Of a stretch of 64,000 nt of DNA, positions 37,446-47,093 are shown piece after piece (position 1 is the first letter of the stretch; each line of letters opens with the position of its first letter). The stretch comes from Pseudomonas sp. GOM6 (GTDB lineage Bacteria > Pseudomonadota > Gammaproteobacteria > Pseudomonadales > Pseudomonadaceae). The DNA is taken from assembly GCF_029537485.1 (NCBI RefSeq), contig NZ_JARPUS010000007.1:124001-188000 (forward strand), given 5' to 3'. The notes under the pieces were generated by a model that did not search any database, had not been told where the DNA came from, and worked only from the letters and a program-made list of their open reading frames with translations. A program made the translations under genes and the position numbers.

Positions 37446-40082
37446 TCAACCGGTATTGCGCAGGCCCGCCGCGATGCCAGCAACACTGACCAGCAGCGCC
37501 TGTTCCAGAGGGCTGTCCACCTCATCCACCCGCTGCCTGGAACGGGCCAGAAGCTCGGCCTGGAGCAGGTGTAGCGGGTCCAGATAGATGTTGCGCACGG
37601 TGATCGCTTCGCGCGTCTCCGGGCTGTGGGTGAGCAGCTCGGACTGAGCAGTCAGCCTCAGCACCAACATGCGGCACTGCGACAATAGGTCGCGCAAATC
37701 CGCACCTAATGGTCGCAGTTGTGCGTCGACAAGGCGCTCATCATACAGCTCGGCGATGCCCAACTCGACCTTGGCCAGCACCATCTCCAGCATATCGATA
37801 CGAGTGCGGAAGAACGGCCAGGCCTCGCGCATTTCCTCCAGCAGTGCCGTTTCACCACGTTGAATCGCGTTGCCAAGTGCGCGCTCCCAGCCCAGCCAAG
37901 CCGGCAGCATCAGACGAGTCTGGGTCCAGGCGAAGATCCAGGGGATGGCGCGCAAGCTCTCCACACCGCCGGCGCGGCGCTTGGCCGGCCGACTGCCCAA
38001 CGGCAAGCGCCCCAACTCCTGCTCTGGCGTGGCCTGGCGGAAATACTCGACGAACTGCGGATGCTCGCGCACCACGCCGCGATAGGCCGCCACGCCCTCC
38101 TCGGCCAGACGATCCATGACCGCACGCCAGCTGGGCTTGGGCACAGGCGGCGGTTGCAAGGTGGCCTCCAGCACCGCGGCCAGGTAAAGGTTGAGATTCT
38201 GCTCGGCCAGGCGTGGCAGACCGAACTTGAAGCGGATCATCTCGCCCTGCTCGGTGATGCGGAACCGCCCGGCTACCGAGCCGGGTGCCTGCGACAGGAT
38301 GGCCGCATGAGCCGGACCACCGCCACGCCCGACCGTGCCGCCGCGACCATGGAACAGCAACAGCTCGACATTGTGCTGGCGACATACCTCGACCAGGGCT
38401 TCCTGCGCTCGATACTGGGCCCAGGCGGCGGCCGTGGTGCCGGCATCCTTGGCCGAGTCGGAGTAACCGATCATGACTTCCTGCGGGCCGTGCAGGCGCG
38501 CACGGTAGCCATGCAGACCAAGCAGCCGGTCAATGGCCGGGCCGGCATGATTGAGGTCGTCCAGCGTCTCGAAAAGCGGTGCAACCCGCATCGGCCGTTG
38601 CACACCAGCTTCCTTCAATAGCAGTTGCACCGCCAGCACATCGGAGGGCGCGCCGGCCATGGAAATCACATAGGTGCCCAGCGAAGCGGCTGGCGCAGCG
38701 GCGATCACCTTGCAGGTGGCCAGCACCTCGGCGGTCTCGGCCGACAGGCGATGCTGGGGGGGCAGTAACGGACGACGACTGTCCAACTCGCGCAGGAGAA
38801 ACTCCACGCGTCGCTCTTCATCCCACTCGGCGTAGTTGCCCAGCCCGAGAAAGTCGGTGATCTCGCCCAGTGCTGCGGCATGCCGAGCGGCATCCTGACG
38901 GATGTCCAGACGACCGAGGAACAGGCCAAAACAGGCGGCACGACGCAGGCAGTCGAGCAGCGCTCCTTCGGCAATCACGCCCATGCCGCAGGCGTGCAGC
39001 GAGTGGTAACACAGCTCCAGTGGATCAAGCAGCTCGCGGTTGTCATGCAGCACAGCTTCGTCGGCCGCAATATCGTCCTGTAATGCCGCCTGGGCCCAGG
39101 CACGCGTGGCGCGCAGGCGTTCGCGCAACTGCTTGAGCAGTGCTCGATAGGGCTCGGGATGGACGCCAACCACCAGGCGCAGCTCATCGCTGGCCTGGTG
39201 CATGGACAGCTCGGCAGCCAGCTGATCGACATCGCGCAGGTACAGGTCCGCGGCCATCCAGCGCGCCAGCAGCAGTACCTCGCGCGTCACACTGGCAGTG
39301 ACATTGGGATTGCCGTCGCGGTCGCCCCCCATCCATGAAGCAAAGCGCACCGGCGCCGCCTCTAGTGGCAGGCGCAGGCCGCAGGCCTCTTGCAGGGCCC
39401 GGTCGGCCTTGCGCAAAAAACTCGGCACGGCGTGCCACAGCGAATGCTCGATCACCGCGAAGCCCCACTTGGCTTCATCTACCGGGGTGGGCCGGCTGCG
39501 GCGGATTTCCTCGGTGTGCCAAGCCTCGGCGATCAGACGGCGCAGACCGAGTTGCACCTCATCACGCTCGGCGGGCGACAGATCCGTGTGATCGAGCTCG
39601 CCCAGGCGGGCAGCAATGGCATCGTACTTCTGGATCAGGGTGCGCCGCGCCACTTCGGTGGGATGGGCGGTGAGCACCAGTTCGATATCCAGCCGGGCAA
39701 TCTGTCGGGCCAGTTGTTCCGGCTTGTGCCCGTCGGCGACCAGGCGTTGCAGCAACTCGGCCAGCACCCGGTCGTCGAAGGGTTGCGCCTCGCCCGGGCG
39801 GCGCCGACGAATACGGTGGTACTGCTCGGCGATATTGGCCAGGTTGAGGAACTGGTTGAAGGCCCGCGCCACCGGCAGAAGCTCGTCATCGTCCAGGCTG
39901 GCAAGGGTTTCGCGCAGTTGCTGTTCTCCGGCCGAGGAGCCCTGGCGCCCTGCCTTGGCCCCCTGTCGGATCAGCTCGATCTTGTCGAGAAAGGCCTCAC
40001 CAAGCTGACTGCGAATACAGTCGCCCAGCAACTCGCCGAGCAGGTGAACGTCTTCGCGCAGGCGCGCATCGATTTCCGCCAT
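37446..40082 (-). CDS. ppc: phosphoenolpyruvate carboxylase
   Basis: The 878-residue enzyme carboxylates PEP to oxaloacetate to refill the TCA cycle. Key stretches are [14 protein letters not shown] (active-site His), [44 protein letters not shown] and the C-terminal RNTG that closes on the allosteric site. I chose ATG at 40082, behind GGAGAAAAG, because it gives the usual length; a TTG 20 codons upstream is unlikely. Confidence 0.97.
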   Translation of the reverse strand: MAEIDARLREDVHLLGELLGDCIRSQLGEAFLDKIELIRQGAKAGRQGSSAGEQQLRETLASLDDDELLPVARAFNQFLNLANIAEQYHRIRRRRPGEAQPFDDRVLAELLQRLVADGHKPEQLARQIARLDIELVLTAHPTEVARRTLIQKYDAIAARLGELDHTDLSPAERDEVQLGLRRLIAEAWHTEEIRRSRPTPVDEAKWGFAVIEHSLWHAVPSFLRKADRALQEACGLRLPLEAAPVRFASWMGGDRDGNPNVTASVTREVLLLARWMAADLYLRDVDQLAAELSMHQASDELRLVVGVHPEPYRALLKQLRERLRATRAWAQAALQDDIAADEAVLHDNRELLDPLELCYHSLHACGMGVIAEGALLDCLRRAACFGLFLGRLDIRQDAARHAAALGEITDFLGLGNYAEWDEERRVEFLLRELDSRRPLLPPQHRLSAETAEVLATCKVIAAAPAASLGTYVISMAGAPSDVLAVQLLLKEAGVQRPMRVAPLFETLDDLNHAGPAIDRLLGLHGYRARLHGPQEVMIGYSDSAKDAGTTAAAWAQYRAQEALVEVCRQHNVELLLFHGRGGTVGRGGGPAHAAILSQAPGSVAGRFRITEQGEMIRFKFGLPRLAEQNLNLYLAAVLEATLQPPPVPKPSWRAVMDRLAEEGVAAYRGVVREHPQFVEYFRQATPEQELGRLPLGSRPAKRRAGGVESLRAIPWIFAWTQTRLMLPAWLGWERALGNAIQRGETALLEEMREAWPFFRTRIDMLEMVLAKVELGIAELYDERLVDAQLRPLGADLRDLLSQCRMLVLRLTAQSELLTHSPETREAITVRNIYLDPLHLLQAELLARSRQRVDEVDSPLEQALLVSVAGIAAGLRNTG

Positions 40083-40276
40083 GACCCTTTTCTCCGGCAC
40101 CGGATTGAACTCCAGCTTGCACAGGGCGTCCTGTTCTTTCAAGCAAGCGACAAATCTGCCCTAGCTTGCGCACGGCGGTCTAGGCTCTAGAGGACGAGGC
40201 TACAAGCCCCGTGGGCCGGGATGCAGACCTACCCGGCAGGATTGCCGCCCACCACGAATGGGCAACCGAGGTGACT

Positions 40277-40621
40277 ATGAAGATCAGGGAACTCGTGCGC
40301 CATTGGGAACAGAACGCCAAGGGTCGCCTGACCCGCAGCCAATTCCACATCCACCTCGACCTGGAGTCCGCGGCACGCCTGGCGGCCCTGGCCGAGATGT
40401 ACCCCAAGCGCAGCACGGAAGAGCTGCTTGGTGAACTCATCGGCGCCGCGCTGGAGGAACTGGAAGCCAGCCTGCCCTATGTGAAGGGCAGCAAAGTGGT
40501 GGCTACCGACGAGCAAGGCGACCCGTTGTTCGAGGATATTGGCCCTACGCCACGCTTTCTGGCCCTGTCACGACGCTACCTGCAGGACATGCTGTCGCAG
40601 CAAGACAGCGCCAAGCACTGA
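40277..40621 (+). CDS. conserved Pseudomonas protein, 114 aa (annotated elsewhere as pilin assembly-like)
   Basis: The cytosolic-looking protein begins MKIRELVRHWEQNAKGRLTRSQFHIHLDLESAARLAALAEMYPKRSTEELLGELIGAALEELE. The pattern resembles a ribbon-helix-helix fold: a beta strand (HIHLDLE) followed by two helices, with a longer tail. A GAGGTGA ribosome binding site precedes ATG. It is divergent from ppc. Related proteins are, as I remember, annotated as pilin assembly or type 1 pili tip component, but nothing in the sequence shows a pilus role; DNA binding is an alternative. Confidence 0.75.
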   Translation: MKIRELVRHWEQNAKGRLTRSQFHIHLDLESAARLAALAEMYPKRSTEELLGELIGAALEELEASLPYVKGSKVVATDEQGDPLFEDIGPTPRFLALSRRYLQDMLSQQDSAKH

Positions 40622-40630
40622 GTGTGGGTG

Positions 40631-40963
40631 TTACTGCGCCTGCGGGGTTTCCTGCCCCATGCAGCGCACTGCCTGCTTCTTGCTGTCCACCAGCACGCCG
40701 GTCAGGCCCTTTTGCTGGGTATCGAACAGCACCAGCACGCCATCAATGCACTGCGCCACCTGGTTGGCCGGCTTCAGAGAGACTTTGTAGTCCTCACCGG
40801 GAATGGTCTTGAGCATGGTGAAGTCCGCCAGCAACAGGGCGTCCTCCTCCTTGGCGAAATGCACGTAACCGTAGTACCAGAGCACCGCCACGGTGCCAAC
40901 GATGCTGGCGATGCCGGTGAGGATCAGGGGAATGGCGTTGCGTTCTTCACTCATGGCGTTCAT
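40631..40963 (-). CDS. small single-span membrane protein
   Basis: The 110-residue protein has one TM helix (AIPLILTGIASIVGTVAVLWYYGYVHF, about 10-36). The domain after it has two cysteines (VAQCIDGVLV and AVRCMGQET) and would be periplasmic. Several start codons are possible (GTG 40966, ATG 40963, ATG 40954); I took the first ATG. It starts 3 bp after the stop of the hydrolase lipoprotein gene, so the two probably form an operon. The function is unknown. Confidence 0.72.
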   Translation of the reverse strand: MNAMSEERNAIPLILTGIASIVGTVAVLWYYGYVHFAKEEDALLLADFTMLKTIPGEDYKVSLKPANQVAQCIDGVLVLFDTQQKGLTGVLVDSKKQAVRCMGQETPQAQ

Positions 40964-40966
40964 CAC

Positions 40967-41845
40967 TTACTGGGGTGAGTTGGGATCGGGAACCTCGACC
41001 AGGCGCCGCAGGCCGACGAAACTGCGTGGATCTTCGAGGTAACGCAGCATCACCTCGCGCCAGGTCGGGTCGGCAAAGGTCTGCACATGGCCACCGCGGG
41101 TCGGCTGAAAAGCCCGCGGCGGGGGCGCAGCCTGATACAGGCGTACGCCATTGGCAAGGGGTACGACCTCATCATCCAGGCTGTGGTAGATCAGCATCGG
41201 CACGCCAGTCACTTGCGGCATGGCGCGGATGGCGCTGTCGCCATCCGGCACCAGCCAGGACAGGGGAATCTGCAGCGGCCAGGTCAGCCAGGCATTGCCC
41301 AGCGCATAGCGGCCGACTTCGCGATAGCTGGCCGGTACGCCGTCGAGCACCAGCGCGTGGAGCTTGGCCCGGCTGTCGGCATGCCCGGCCAGGTAATGCA
41401 CCGCCAGCGCGCCCCCCAGGCTCTGGCCCAGTAGCACCAACGGCTTGCCCTGGGTTTCCGGCGCCTTATTCAGCCAGGCAAAAGCGGCGTCGATATCCTC
41501 ATACAGCTCGGGCAACAGCGGCTCGCCTTCGGACAGGCCATAGCCACGGTAGTCGAGTAGCAGAACCTGGTAACCCTGCTCCGGCAGCCAGTAACTGCCG
41601 CCCAAGTGCCAGGCCAGATTGCCGCCGTTGCCGTGCAGATGTAGCACGGTGCCCTTGACCTCGACGCCCTCCTTCGCCGGCAGCCACCAGGCATGCAGAC
41701 GCGTGCCGTCAGCGGCCTGCAACCAAATATCACGGTATTCCAACCCGGCTTTTTCAGGCGTGATCGGTAACCCCTTGACCGGGTAGAACAACCAGGTGCT
41801 GCAGCCCTGAAGTAGCAAAAACAGCACCAGCAGTGCAGCGCGCAT
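40967..41845 (-). CDS. alpha/beta-hydrolase lipoprotein (BEM46/YfhR-like)
   Basis: The 292-residue protein has a lipoprotein signal, [15 protein letters not shown], with the lipobox Cys at 15. The hydrolase domain has the oxyanion motif HGNGGN, DYRGYGLSEG, nucleophile elbow GQSLGG, acid in SLDDEVVPL and a catalytic His in TRGGHVQTF. It would act in the periplasm as an esterase or lipase of unknown substrate. Its ATG overlaps the stop of the AIM24 gene (TGATG). It precedes the small membrane protein gene by 3 bp. Confidence 0.88.
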   Translation of the reverse strand: MRAALLVLFLLLQGCSTWLFYPVKGLPITPEKAGLEYRDIWLQAADGTRLHAWWLPAKEGVEVKGTVLHLHGNGGNLAWHLGGSYWLPEQGYQVLLLDYRGYGLSEGEPLLPELYEDIDAAFAWLNKAPETQGKPLVLLGQSLGGALAVHYLAGHADSRAKLHALVLDGVPASYREVGRYALGNAWLTWPLQIPLSWLVPDGDSAIRAMPQVTGVPMLIYHSLDDEVVPLANGVRLYQAAPPPRAFQPTRGGHVQTFADPTWREVMLRYLEDPRSFVGLRRLVEVPDPNSPQ

Positions 41846-42591
41846 CACTTGCCTCCGGCGCGGACTTCCTCGCGCGCCTTGAAGGTGGCCTCGTAGACGC
41901 GCTCCGCCAGTCGCGAGAACGGCAGACTCTGAACCCACACAGTCCCAGTGCCCTTGAGGGTGGCCAGGAGGATGCCCTCGCCACCGAACAGCATGCTCTT
42001 CAACCCTCCAGCCAGGCCGATGTCGTAATCGATGCCGCTGGTGAACGCCACCAGGCAGCCGGTGTCCAGGCGCAGGGTCTCGTTGTTCAACTCCTTGCGG
42101 ATCACCGTGCCGCCGGCGTGCACGAAAGCCAAACCATCGCCTTCCAGCTTCTGCAGGATGAATCCTTCGCCACCGAAGAAGCCGGCGCCCAGGCGCTTGC
42201 TGAAGCTGATACCAACCGAAGTGCCATGGGCGGCACAGAGAAAGGCATCTTTCTGGCAGATCAGCCGGCCACCGACCTGACCCAGATCGATGGGCACCAC
42301 GGTGCCCGGGTAAGGCGCGGCGAAGCCAACCCGCTGGCGATCCTGGCCGGCATTGCTGAAGTGGGTCATAAACAGTGACTCCCCCGTGAGCAGGCGCTTG
42401 CCGGCCCCCCACAGCTTGCCCAGCATGCCAGTGCTAGCACCATCACCCATGCGCGTCTCGAAGCGGATACCCTCGGTCATGTAGTTCATCACGCCCGCCT
42501 CGGCGATCACCGTCTCGCCAGGATCGAGAATGATCTCCACGGCCTGCGCCGAAGCGCCAAGGATTTCGTAGTCGAGTTGATGGCTGGGCAT
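41845..42591 (-). CDS. AIM24 / TIGR00266 family protein
   Basis: The 248-residue protein is all-beta with repeated glycine-rich strands typical of the AIM24 family: [41 protein letters not shown] and [24 protein letters not shown]. Eukaryotic AIM24 is mitochondrial; bacterial members have unclear functions, often proposed in membrane or stress contexts. It is the first gene of a probable three-gene operon with the hydrolase lipoprotein and the small membrane protein. Confidence 0.9.
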   Translation of the reverse strand: MPSHQLDYEILGASAQAVEIILDPGETVIAEAGVMNYMTEGIRFETRMGDGASTGMLGKLWGAGKRLLTGESLFMTHFSNAGQDRQRVGFAAPYPGTVVPIDLGQVGGRLICQKDAFLCAAHGTSVGISFSKRLGAGFFGGEGFILQKLEGDGLAFVHAGGTVIRKELNNETLRLDTGCLVAFTSGIDYDIGLAGGLKSMLFGGEGILLATLKGTGTVWVQSLPFSRLAERVYEATFKAREEVRAGGK

Positions 42592-42611
42592 GCGTGGGGG
42601 CTCCTTGATCG

Positions 42612-42662
42612 GTAGTCCGGATGCAATCCGGGATGGGCGCCCCCGGATTGCATCCGGACTAC
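42612..42662. repeat. perfect inverted repeat, GTAGTCCGGATGC element
   Basis: Two perfectly complementary 21-bp arms (42612-42632 and 42642-42662, starting GTAGTCCGGATGC) flank a 9-bp loop. It is a related, more perfect copy of the element at 11779. It lies upstream of the AIM24 gene. Confidence 0.88.
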
Positions 42663-42679
42663 GGGCTGTGGGTAATCAC

Positions 42680-42766
42680 CCCCCTCTCCCGTTTACGGGA
42701 GAGGGCTGGGGAGAGGGCCGCGCCCCACCCTCTCCCCCGGCCCCTCTCCCACAAGTGGGCGAGGGG
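42680..42766. repeat. CCCTCTCCC-type composite palindromic repeat
   Basis: CCCTCTCCCGT/ACGGGAGAGGG (42682-42692 and 42695-42705) is perfectly paired. A second palindrome lies at 42741-42766 (CCCCTCTCCCAC/GTGGGCGAGGGG). Similar dispersed elements are common in proteobacterial genomes. It ends 16 bp before the DUF1704 gene stop and may help terminate it. Confidence 0.8.
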
Positions 42767-42782
42767 AGCAGAGCGCTCAGAC

Positions 42783-44063
42783 CTAGAGGATATTCGCATA
42801 GTCCGCCTCGATGCGATCCAGGCTCAGGTGGTTGAGGAAGTTGGAGAAACACATCCAGGCAGACAGCGCATTGAGATCGCTGAACTGCGGCGGCAGGTAC
42901 TTGGGTGGCACCACCAGCCCCTCGTCCACCAGCTGGCGCAGGGTGCGCATGTCTTCCAGGGTGGTCTTGCCGCAGAACAGCAGCGGAATCTGCTCCAGCT
43001 TGCCTTTACGCACGGCCAGCTGGATGTAGTTGTAGATGAGGATGAAGCCCTTCAGGTAGGACAGATCCTTGGTGAACGGCAGTCCGGTCGGAGTCGAGCC
43101 CCGGAAGGCACGGTAAGCATTGCTGTAGGCGTACTCCAGACTGAAGCCCTGCTCACGGTAGAACTGGCAGACCTCGATGAAGTCGGCACCCTCCTCGGCC
43201 ATATGGATGGCACGGGTGCGGTTGGTCAGCTTGCGCAGGCGAGTCGGGTAGGAGGCGAAGGCGATCACCTCCATGAGGATGGCCAGACCCTCCTGGGTCA
43301 CGGTCGACGAGGGCGGCCCCTTGGCCAGAAAGGTGCAGATCGGCTGATTGAGGCCGTTGAGCGTGGTGCCCACATGCACCAGCCCCTCGTGCACTTCCAG
43401 CGCACGCACATCGCGCTCGTTGAACAGGGCGTCGGCGCGGATCTTGATGTAATCAGCGCCAGCGGCAGCGTCGGCGACTATGCCGTCGGACTCGAACACC
43501 CGCACGGTGTCATCACCAAACACCCTCGCCAGGCGCTGCTGAAGGATATCCACGGCATCCTTGGCAGTGAGCATCTTGGGCTCGGCCTCAAGGTCACCGC
43601 GCTCGGCGATGTTGTTCAGGTACTCGGACAGCATCACGCCCAGGTCGGCCAGGGTCGGATCACCAGCGTGGAAAGCGTCGGAGGCGGCGCCGTACAGCTC
43701 CTGGGAGATCACCCCGAAGTCAGCGGTACCGCGGGCTTCGAGCATGCGAATGACCATGCGGTATTCCTTGCACATGCGCCGCATGATCTGTCCGGCCGGG
43801 TTGAACTGGCCGAGCTGACGGGTGATATCGCGCTCGATGCTCTGGAATTCCAGCTTCTTCTGCGTCGGATCGAACGCCAACGGGCGGCTGTCGTAATAGC
43901 CACGATCGACCGCTGGCAGCGCCTTGCCCTTGGCCGCGAGAAAGGCCTCCCGCACCCCGTCGTCCCACTTCACCGCATCGAGCACACGGATCGGCGTCTG
44001 CGCCTCTACCAGGCGCCCGGACAAGGCTCGGATGATGTCGTGGTAATCCTCCTGCCGACTCAT
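42783..44063 (-). CDS. DUF1704 / QEGLA-motif protein, putative zinc metallopeptidase
   Basis: The 426-residue protein belongs to the family annotated as flavohemoglobin expression-modulating QEGLA motif protein (TIGR02421, DUF1704). It contains HEGLVH at residues 225-230, an HExxxH motif, and QEGLA with E258 about 28 residues later. The eukaryotic MATCAP tubulin carboxypeptidases share the DUF1704 domain and an HExxxH zinc site. A metallopeptidase function is therefore an inference. There is no signal peptide, so it is cytosolic. It follows a lipoprotein gene by 9 bp, probably as an operon. Confidence 0.88.
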   Translation of the reverse strand: MSRQEDYHDIIRALSGRLVEAQTPIRVLDAVKWDDGVREAFLAAKGKALPAVDRGYYDSRPLAFDPTQKKLEFQSIERDITRQLGQFNPAGQIMRRMCKEYRMVIRMLEARGTADFGVISQELYGAASDAFHAGDPTLADLGVMLSEYLNNIAERGDLEAEPKMLTAKDAVDILQQRLARVFGDDTVRVFESDGIVADAAAGADYIKIRADALFNERDVRALEVHEGLVHVGTTLNGLNQPICTFLAKGPPSSTVTQEGLAILMEVIAFASYPTRLRKLTNRTRAIHMAEEGADFIEVCQFYREQGFSLEYAYSNAYRAFRGSTPTGLPFTKDLSYLKGFILIYNYIQLAVRKGKLEQIPLLFCGKTTLEDMRTLRQLVDEGLVVPPKYLPPQFSDLNALSAWMCFSNFLNHLSLDRIEADYANIL

Positions 44064-44072
44064 GGACGCCCC

Positions 44073-44627
44073 TTATTCGGCGCTGCGCTGGTAACGCGCA
44101 ACCTCGACGAAGACATCCGAGTTGGCCTGGTCGTCCAGGTAGGCGAAGACCTTGTCCAGATTGCTGGTGACCAGCACGCCCTCTCCTTCAGGCGTTTCTA
44201 CCGGCTGACCTTGCAGCACACCGCTGTCCATTTCCTGAAGGATACGCTCGACGTCCAGGTTGTAGATCACCAGCTCATTCTTCGCCGTCAGCTCGAAGCC
44301 GGCGATCGCGAAGTTAGCACCCATGCGCTTTGGCAGGCCGGCGGAAACGTACCAGCGACGACCATGATGGGAAACGGTGAAGCCATATTCCTCAGGCTCT
44401 TCGACTTCCGCGTCGACTTCACTCCAGACCCTGGCTCGGTAGAGGTTGGAGCCTGCGCGGGAGATGCTCAGATACTGCTGGTCACCCCATTCGTCCTGGC
44501 GCTCCCAGTCACCAAGTAGTGGAATCGGCGCTGCTTCGTTGGCAGGAATCGGTTCCTTGAAAGTCACCAGACAACCGTTCAACAGCAGGCAACTCAGGGC
44601 GGCTATCGCCACGCGCCAGGCAATCAT
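44073..44627 (-). CDS. lipoprotein of unknown function
   Basis: The 184-residue protein has a lipoprotein signal (MIAWRVAIAALSCLLLNGC, Cys19) and a beta-rich domain starting LLGDWERQDEWGDQQYLSISRAG, resembling lipocalin-like or META-type small barrels. I chose ATG at 44627 because AAGGAG lies 7 nt before it. It is 9 bp upstream of the DUF1704 gene on the same strand. The function is unknown. Confidence 0.8.
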   Translation of the reverse strand: MIAWRVAIAALSCLLLNGCLVTFKEPIPANEAAPIPLLGDWERQDEWGDQQYLSISRAGSNLYRARVWSEVDAEVEEPEEYGFTVSHHGRRWYVSAGLPKRMGANFAIAGFELTAKNELVIYNLDVERILQEMDSGVLQGQPVETPEGEGVLVTSNLDKVFAYLDDQANSDVFVEVARYQRSAE

Positions 44628-44670
44628 TTCGCACTCCTTGTGAGAATTCGGGCAGGCCAGAAACACAAAG

Positions 44671-44693
44671 CCCCGCCGAAGCAGGGCTGGGAC
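44671..44693 (-). terminator. terminator of the TetR gene
   Basis: On the minus strand AGCCCTGC-TTCG-GCGGGGCT forms a UUCG-capped stem followed by TTTGTGTTT. It overlaps the space before the lipoprotein gene. Confidence 0.75.
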
Positions 44694-45404
44694 TCATTGC
44701 CCGATAACCAGATCCAGAAAACGCTGCAGAACAGCGCGCTGGGCCTCTAGATCAAAGTCGTCCACCCCGTCGACAACGGCATGATATTCCATCCGCAAAA
44801 TAAGCGTAGTCAACACCTGGGCATCCTCGAAAGGCGCGCCAGAGCCGATTGCCCGCAAAGCACGCTCGGCAAAGCGAAAACGCAGGCTCTGGTGAGCCAG
44901 GGCCAGGGCGCGCAGTTCGGGGTTGGTCAGCGCCTCCTGGCGGAAGGCCAGCTCCACCAGCAACTCGTCATCATGGCTGCGGACCTTGCTTTGCACGTGT
45001 TCGACCGTCAGGTCGATGATATGGGCGGCCATGTCGCAGCGCGCCGCCGGATTCTGCTCGATGGCCGCACTGATGCGCTGGAAGTCCTCGTCCACCCCGG
45101 CCCACAGCGCCGCCAGCTTGGCCGCGCTGCGCTGCACAAACAGGGCGAAGCTGTCGGCGATCAGATCACCGATGTCCTTGAAGTAGTACGTGGTGGCCGA
45201 CAGCGGCACATCGGCCTCGGCCGCTACCGCGCGGTGCCGCACGCCACGCAGCCCCTCTCGTACGACGATACGCAAGGCCGCTTCCAGGATGGCCTGGCGG
45301 CGCTGCTCGCTACCTTCGCGACTGGCCTTGCGACCACGGTACTGAACCGCGGCCGCCAGTTCGGCAGCGAGCTGAGCAGGGGACTCCAGAGCGACAAGGT
45401 TCAC
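44694..45404 (-). CDS. TetR-family regulator
   Basis: The 236-residue protein has a helix-turn-helix near 60-85 (RGVRHRAVAAEADVPLSATTYYFKDIGDLI) and a long helical effector domain. The ligand and target are unknown. I chose GTG at 45404 because GAGG lies about 10 nt upstream; another GTG five codons earlier is possible. It lies downstream of lysS, from which a strong hairpin separates it by only about 34 bp. Confidence 0.82.
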   Translation of the reverse strand: MNLVALESPAQLAAELAAAVQYRGRKASREGSEQRRQAILEAALRIVVREGLRGVRHRAVAAEADVPLSATTYYFKDIGDLIADSFALFVQRSAAKLAALWAGVDEDFQRISAAIEQNPAARCDMAAHIIDLTVEHVQSKVRSHDDELLVELAFRQEALTNPELRALALAHQSLRFRFAERALRAIGSGAPFEDAQVLTTLILRMEYHAVVDGVDDFDLEAQRAVLQRFLDLVIGQ

Positions 45405-45438
45405 CAGAGCAATCCTCACACCAAGTGATGATAGAAAA

Positions 45439-45467
45439 CAGGGGGCTGCCTCGACGGCAGCCCCCTG
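45439..45467 (-). terminator. strong terminator after lysS
   Basis: CAGGGGGCTGCC and GGCAGCCCCCTG form a perfect 12-bp stem with a 5-nt loop. On the minus strand it is followed by TTTTCT. Confidence 0.88.
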
Positions 45468-45520
45468 ACTTCACACAGACACACGAGCCGCCGCAAAGTT
45501 GCTCATCGGCATCCAGGCAA

Positions 45521-47023
45521 TCAGGCCTGTGGACGCATGTGCGGGAACAGAATCACATCACGGATCGACGGCGAGTTGGTCAGCAGCATCACCAGGCGGT
45601 CGATACCGATGCCTTCGCCGGCGGTCGGCGGCATGCCGTATTCCAGCGCGTTGACGAAGTCGGCGTCGTAGTGCATAGCCTCGTCGTCACCGGCGTCCTT
45701 CTCAGCGACCTGAGCGAGGAAGCGCTCGGCCTGGTCTTCGGCGTCGTTCAGCTCGGAGTAGGCGTTGGCGATCTCGCGGCCACCGATGAACAGCTCGAAA
45801 CGGTCGGTGACGTTGGGGTTCTGGTCGTTACGACGCGCCAGCGGCGAGACCTCGAACGGATACTCGGTGATGAAGTGCGGCTGCTCCAGCTTGCTCTCCA
45901 CCAGCTCCTCGAAAATCATCACCTGCAGCTTGCCCAGACCTTCGTGACCGAGCACCTTGGCGCCAGCCTTCTTGGCGATGGCACGGGCCTTCTCGACGTC
46001 GTTCAGGTCGTCGGCGGTGATGTCCGGGTTGTACTTGAGGATCGAGTCGTACACCGACAGGCGCACGAACGGCTCGCCGAAGTGGAAGACCTTGTCGCCG
46101 TAAGGCACGTCGGTGCTGCCCAGCACGGCCTGGGCCAGCTCGCGGAACAGCTCCTCGGTCAGGTCCATGTTGTCTTCGTAATCGGCGTAGGCCTGGTAGA
46201 ACTCGAGCATGGTGAACTCGGGGTTGTGCCGGGTCGATACGCCTTCGTTACGGAAGTTGCGGTTGATCTCGAAGACCTTCTCGAAGCCACCGACCACCAG
46301 GCGCTTGAGATACAGCTCCGGCGCGATACGCAGGAACATGGCCATGTCCAGGGCGTTGTGGTGGGTTTCGAACGGCTTGGCCGCCGCGCCACCGGGAATG
46401 GTCTGCAGCATCGGGGTTTCCACTTCGAGGAAGCCACGTTCGCTGAGGAAACGGCGGATATGGGCAATCACCTGCGAGCGCACGCGGAAGGTGTGGCGGG
46501 TTTCCTCGTTGACGATCAGGTCGACGTAGCGCTGGCGGTAGCGCTGCTCGGTGTCGGTCAGGCCGTGGTGCTTGTCCGGAAGAGGACGCAGCGATTTGGT
46601 CAGCAGGCGCACGCTGGTCATCTCGACGTACAGGTCGCCCTTGCCGGAACGGGCCAGGGTGCCCTCGGCGCCGATGATGTCGCCCAGGTCCCAGGTCTTG
46701 ATCTCGGCCAGGGTCTCTTCCGGCAGGGTCTTGCGGTTTACATACACCTGCAGGCGGCCGCTGCTGTCCTGCAGCACCATGAACGAGCCGCGATTGAGCA
46801 TGATGCGACCGGCGACCTTGACCGGAATGGCCGCTGCTTCCAGCTCTTCCTTGGTCGCGCTTTCGTACTGTTTCTGCAGGTCGGCGAAGTAGTTTTCGCG
46901 GCGGAAGTCATTGGGAAAGGCGATGGCCTTGGCCTCGCGCACGGCGGCAAGTTTTTCCTTGCGCTGGGCGATCAGCTTGTTTTCTTCCTGTTGCAGTTCA
47001 GCTTGGTCGAGTTGCTCGCTCAT
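45521..47023 (-). CDS. lysS: lysyl-tRNA synthetase (class II)
   Basis: The 500-residue enzyme charges tRNA-Lys. An N-terminal OB-fold anticodon-binding domain (about 60-150) is followed by the class II core: motif 2 [26 protein letters not shown] and motif 3 [11 protein letters not shown]. It lies 70 bp after prfB on the same strand, the same prfB-lysS pairing known from E. coli, and is likely cotranscribed with it. Confidence 0.98.
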   Translation of the reverse strand: MSEQLDQAELQQEENKLIAQRKEKLAAVREAKAIAFPNDFRRENYFADLQKQYESATKEELEAAAIPVKVAGRIMLNRGSFMVLQDSSGRLQVYVNRKTLPEETLAEIKTWDLGDIIGAEGTLARSGKGDLYVEMTSVRLLTKSLRPLPDKHHGLTDTEQRYRQRYVDLIVNEETRHTFRVRSQVIAHIRRFLSERGFLEVETPMLQTIPGGAAAKPFETHHNALDMAMFLRIAPELYLKRLVVGGFEKVFEINRNFRNEGVSTRHNPEFTMLEFYQAYADYEDNMDLTEELFRELAQAVLGSTDVPYGDKVFHFGEPFVRLSVYDSILKYNPDITADDLNDVEKARAIAKKAGAKVLGHEGLGKLQVMIFEELVESKLEQPHFITEYPFEVSPLARRNDQNPNVTDRFELFIGGREIANAYSELNDAEDQAERFLAQVAEKDAGDDEAMHYDADFVNALEYGMPPTAGEGIGIDRLVMLLTNSPSIRDVILFPHMRPQA

Positions 47024-47093
47024 GGTCGTCTATCTGCCTGGCGTCTAAATCAAATGGGTTACGAGCAGGGGCGCAGGCCCCTGCGGGTGCGGA

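Noticed and set aside
40083..40142. 20-codon N-terminal extension of ppc from a TTG
   Set aside because: ATG 40082 has a good ribosome binding site and gives the expected 878 residues.
41846..42412. Extension of the hydrolase frame upstream through the AIM24 gene
   Set aside because: A lipoprotein signal with lipobox starts at ATG 41845, and the upstream part overlaps a conserved AIM24 protein in another frame.
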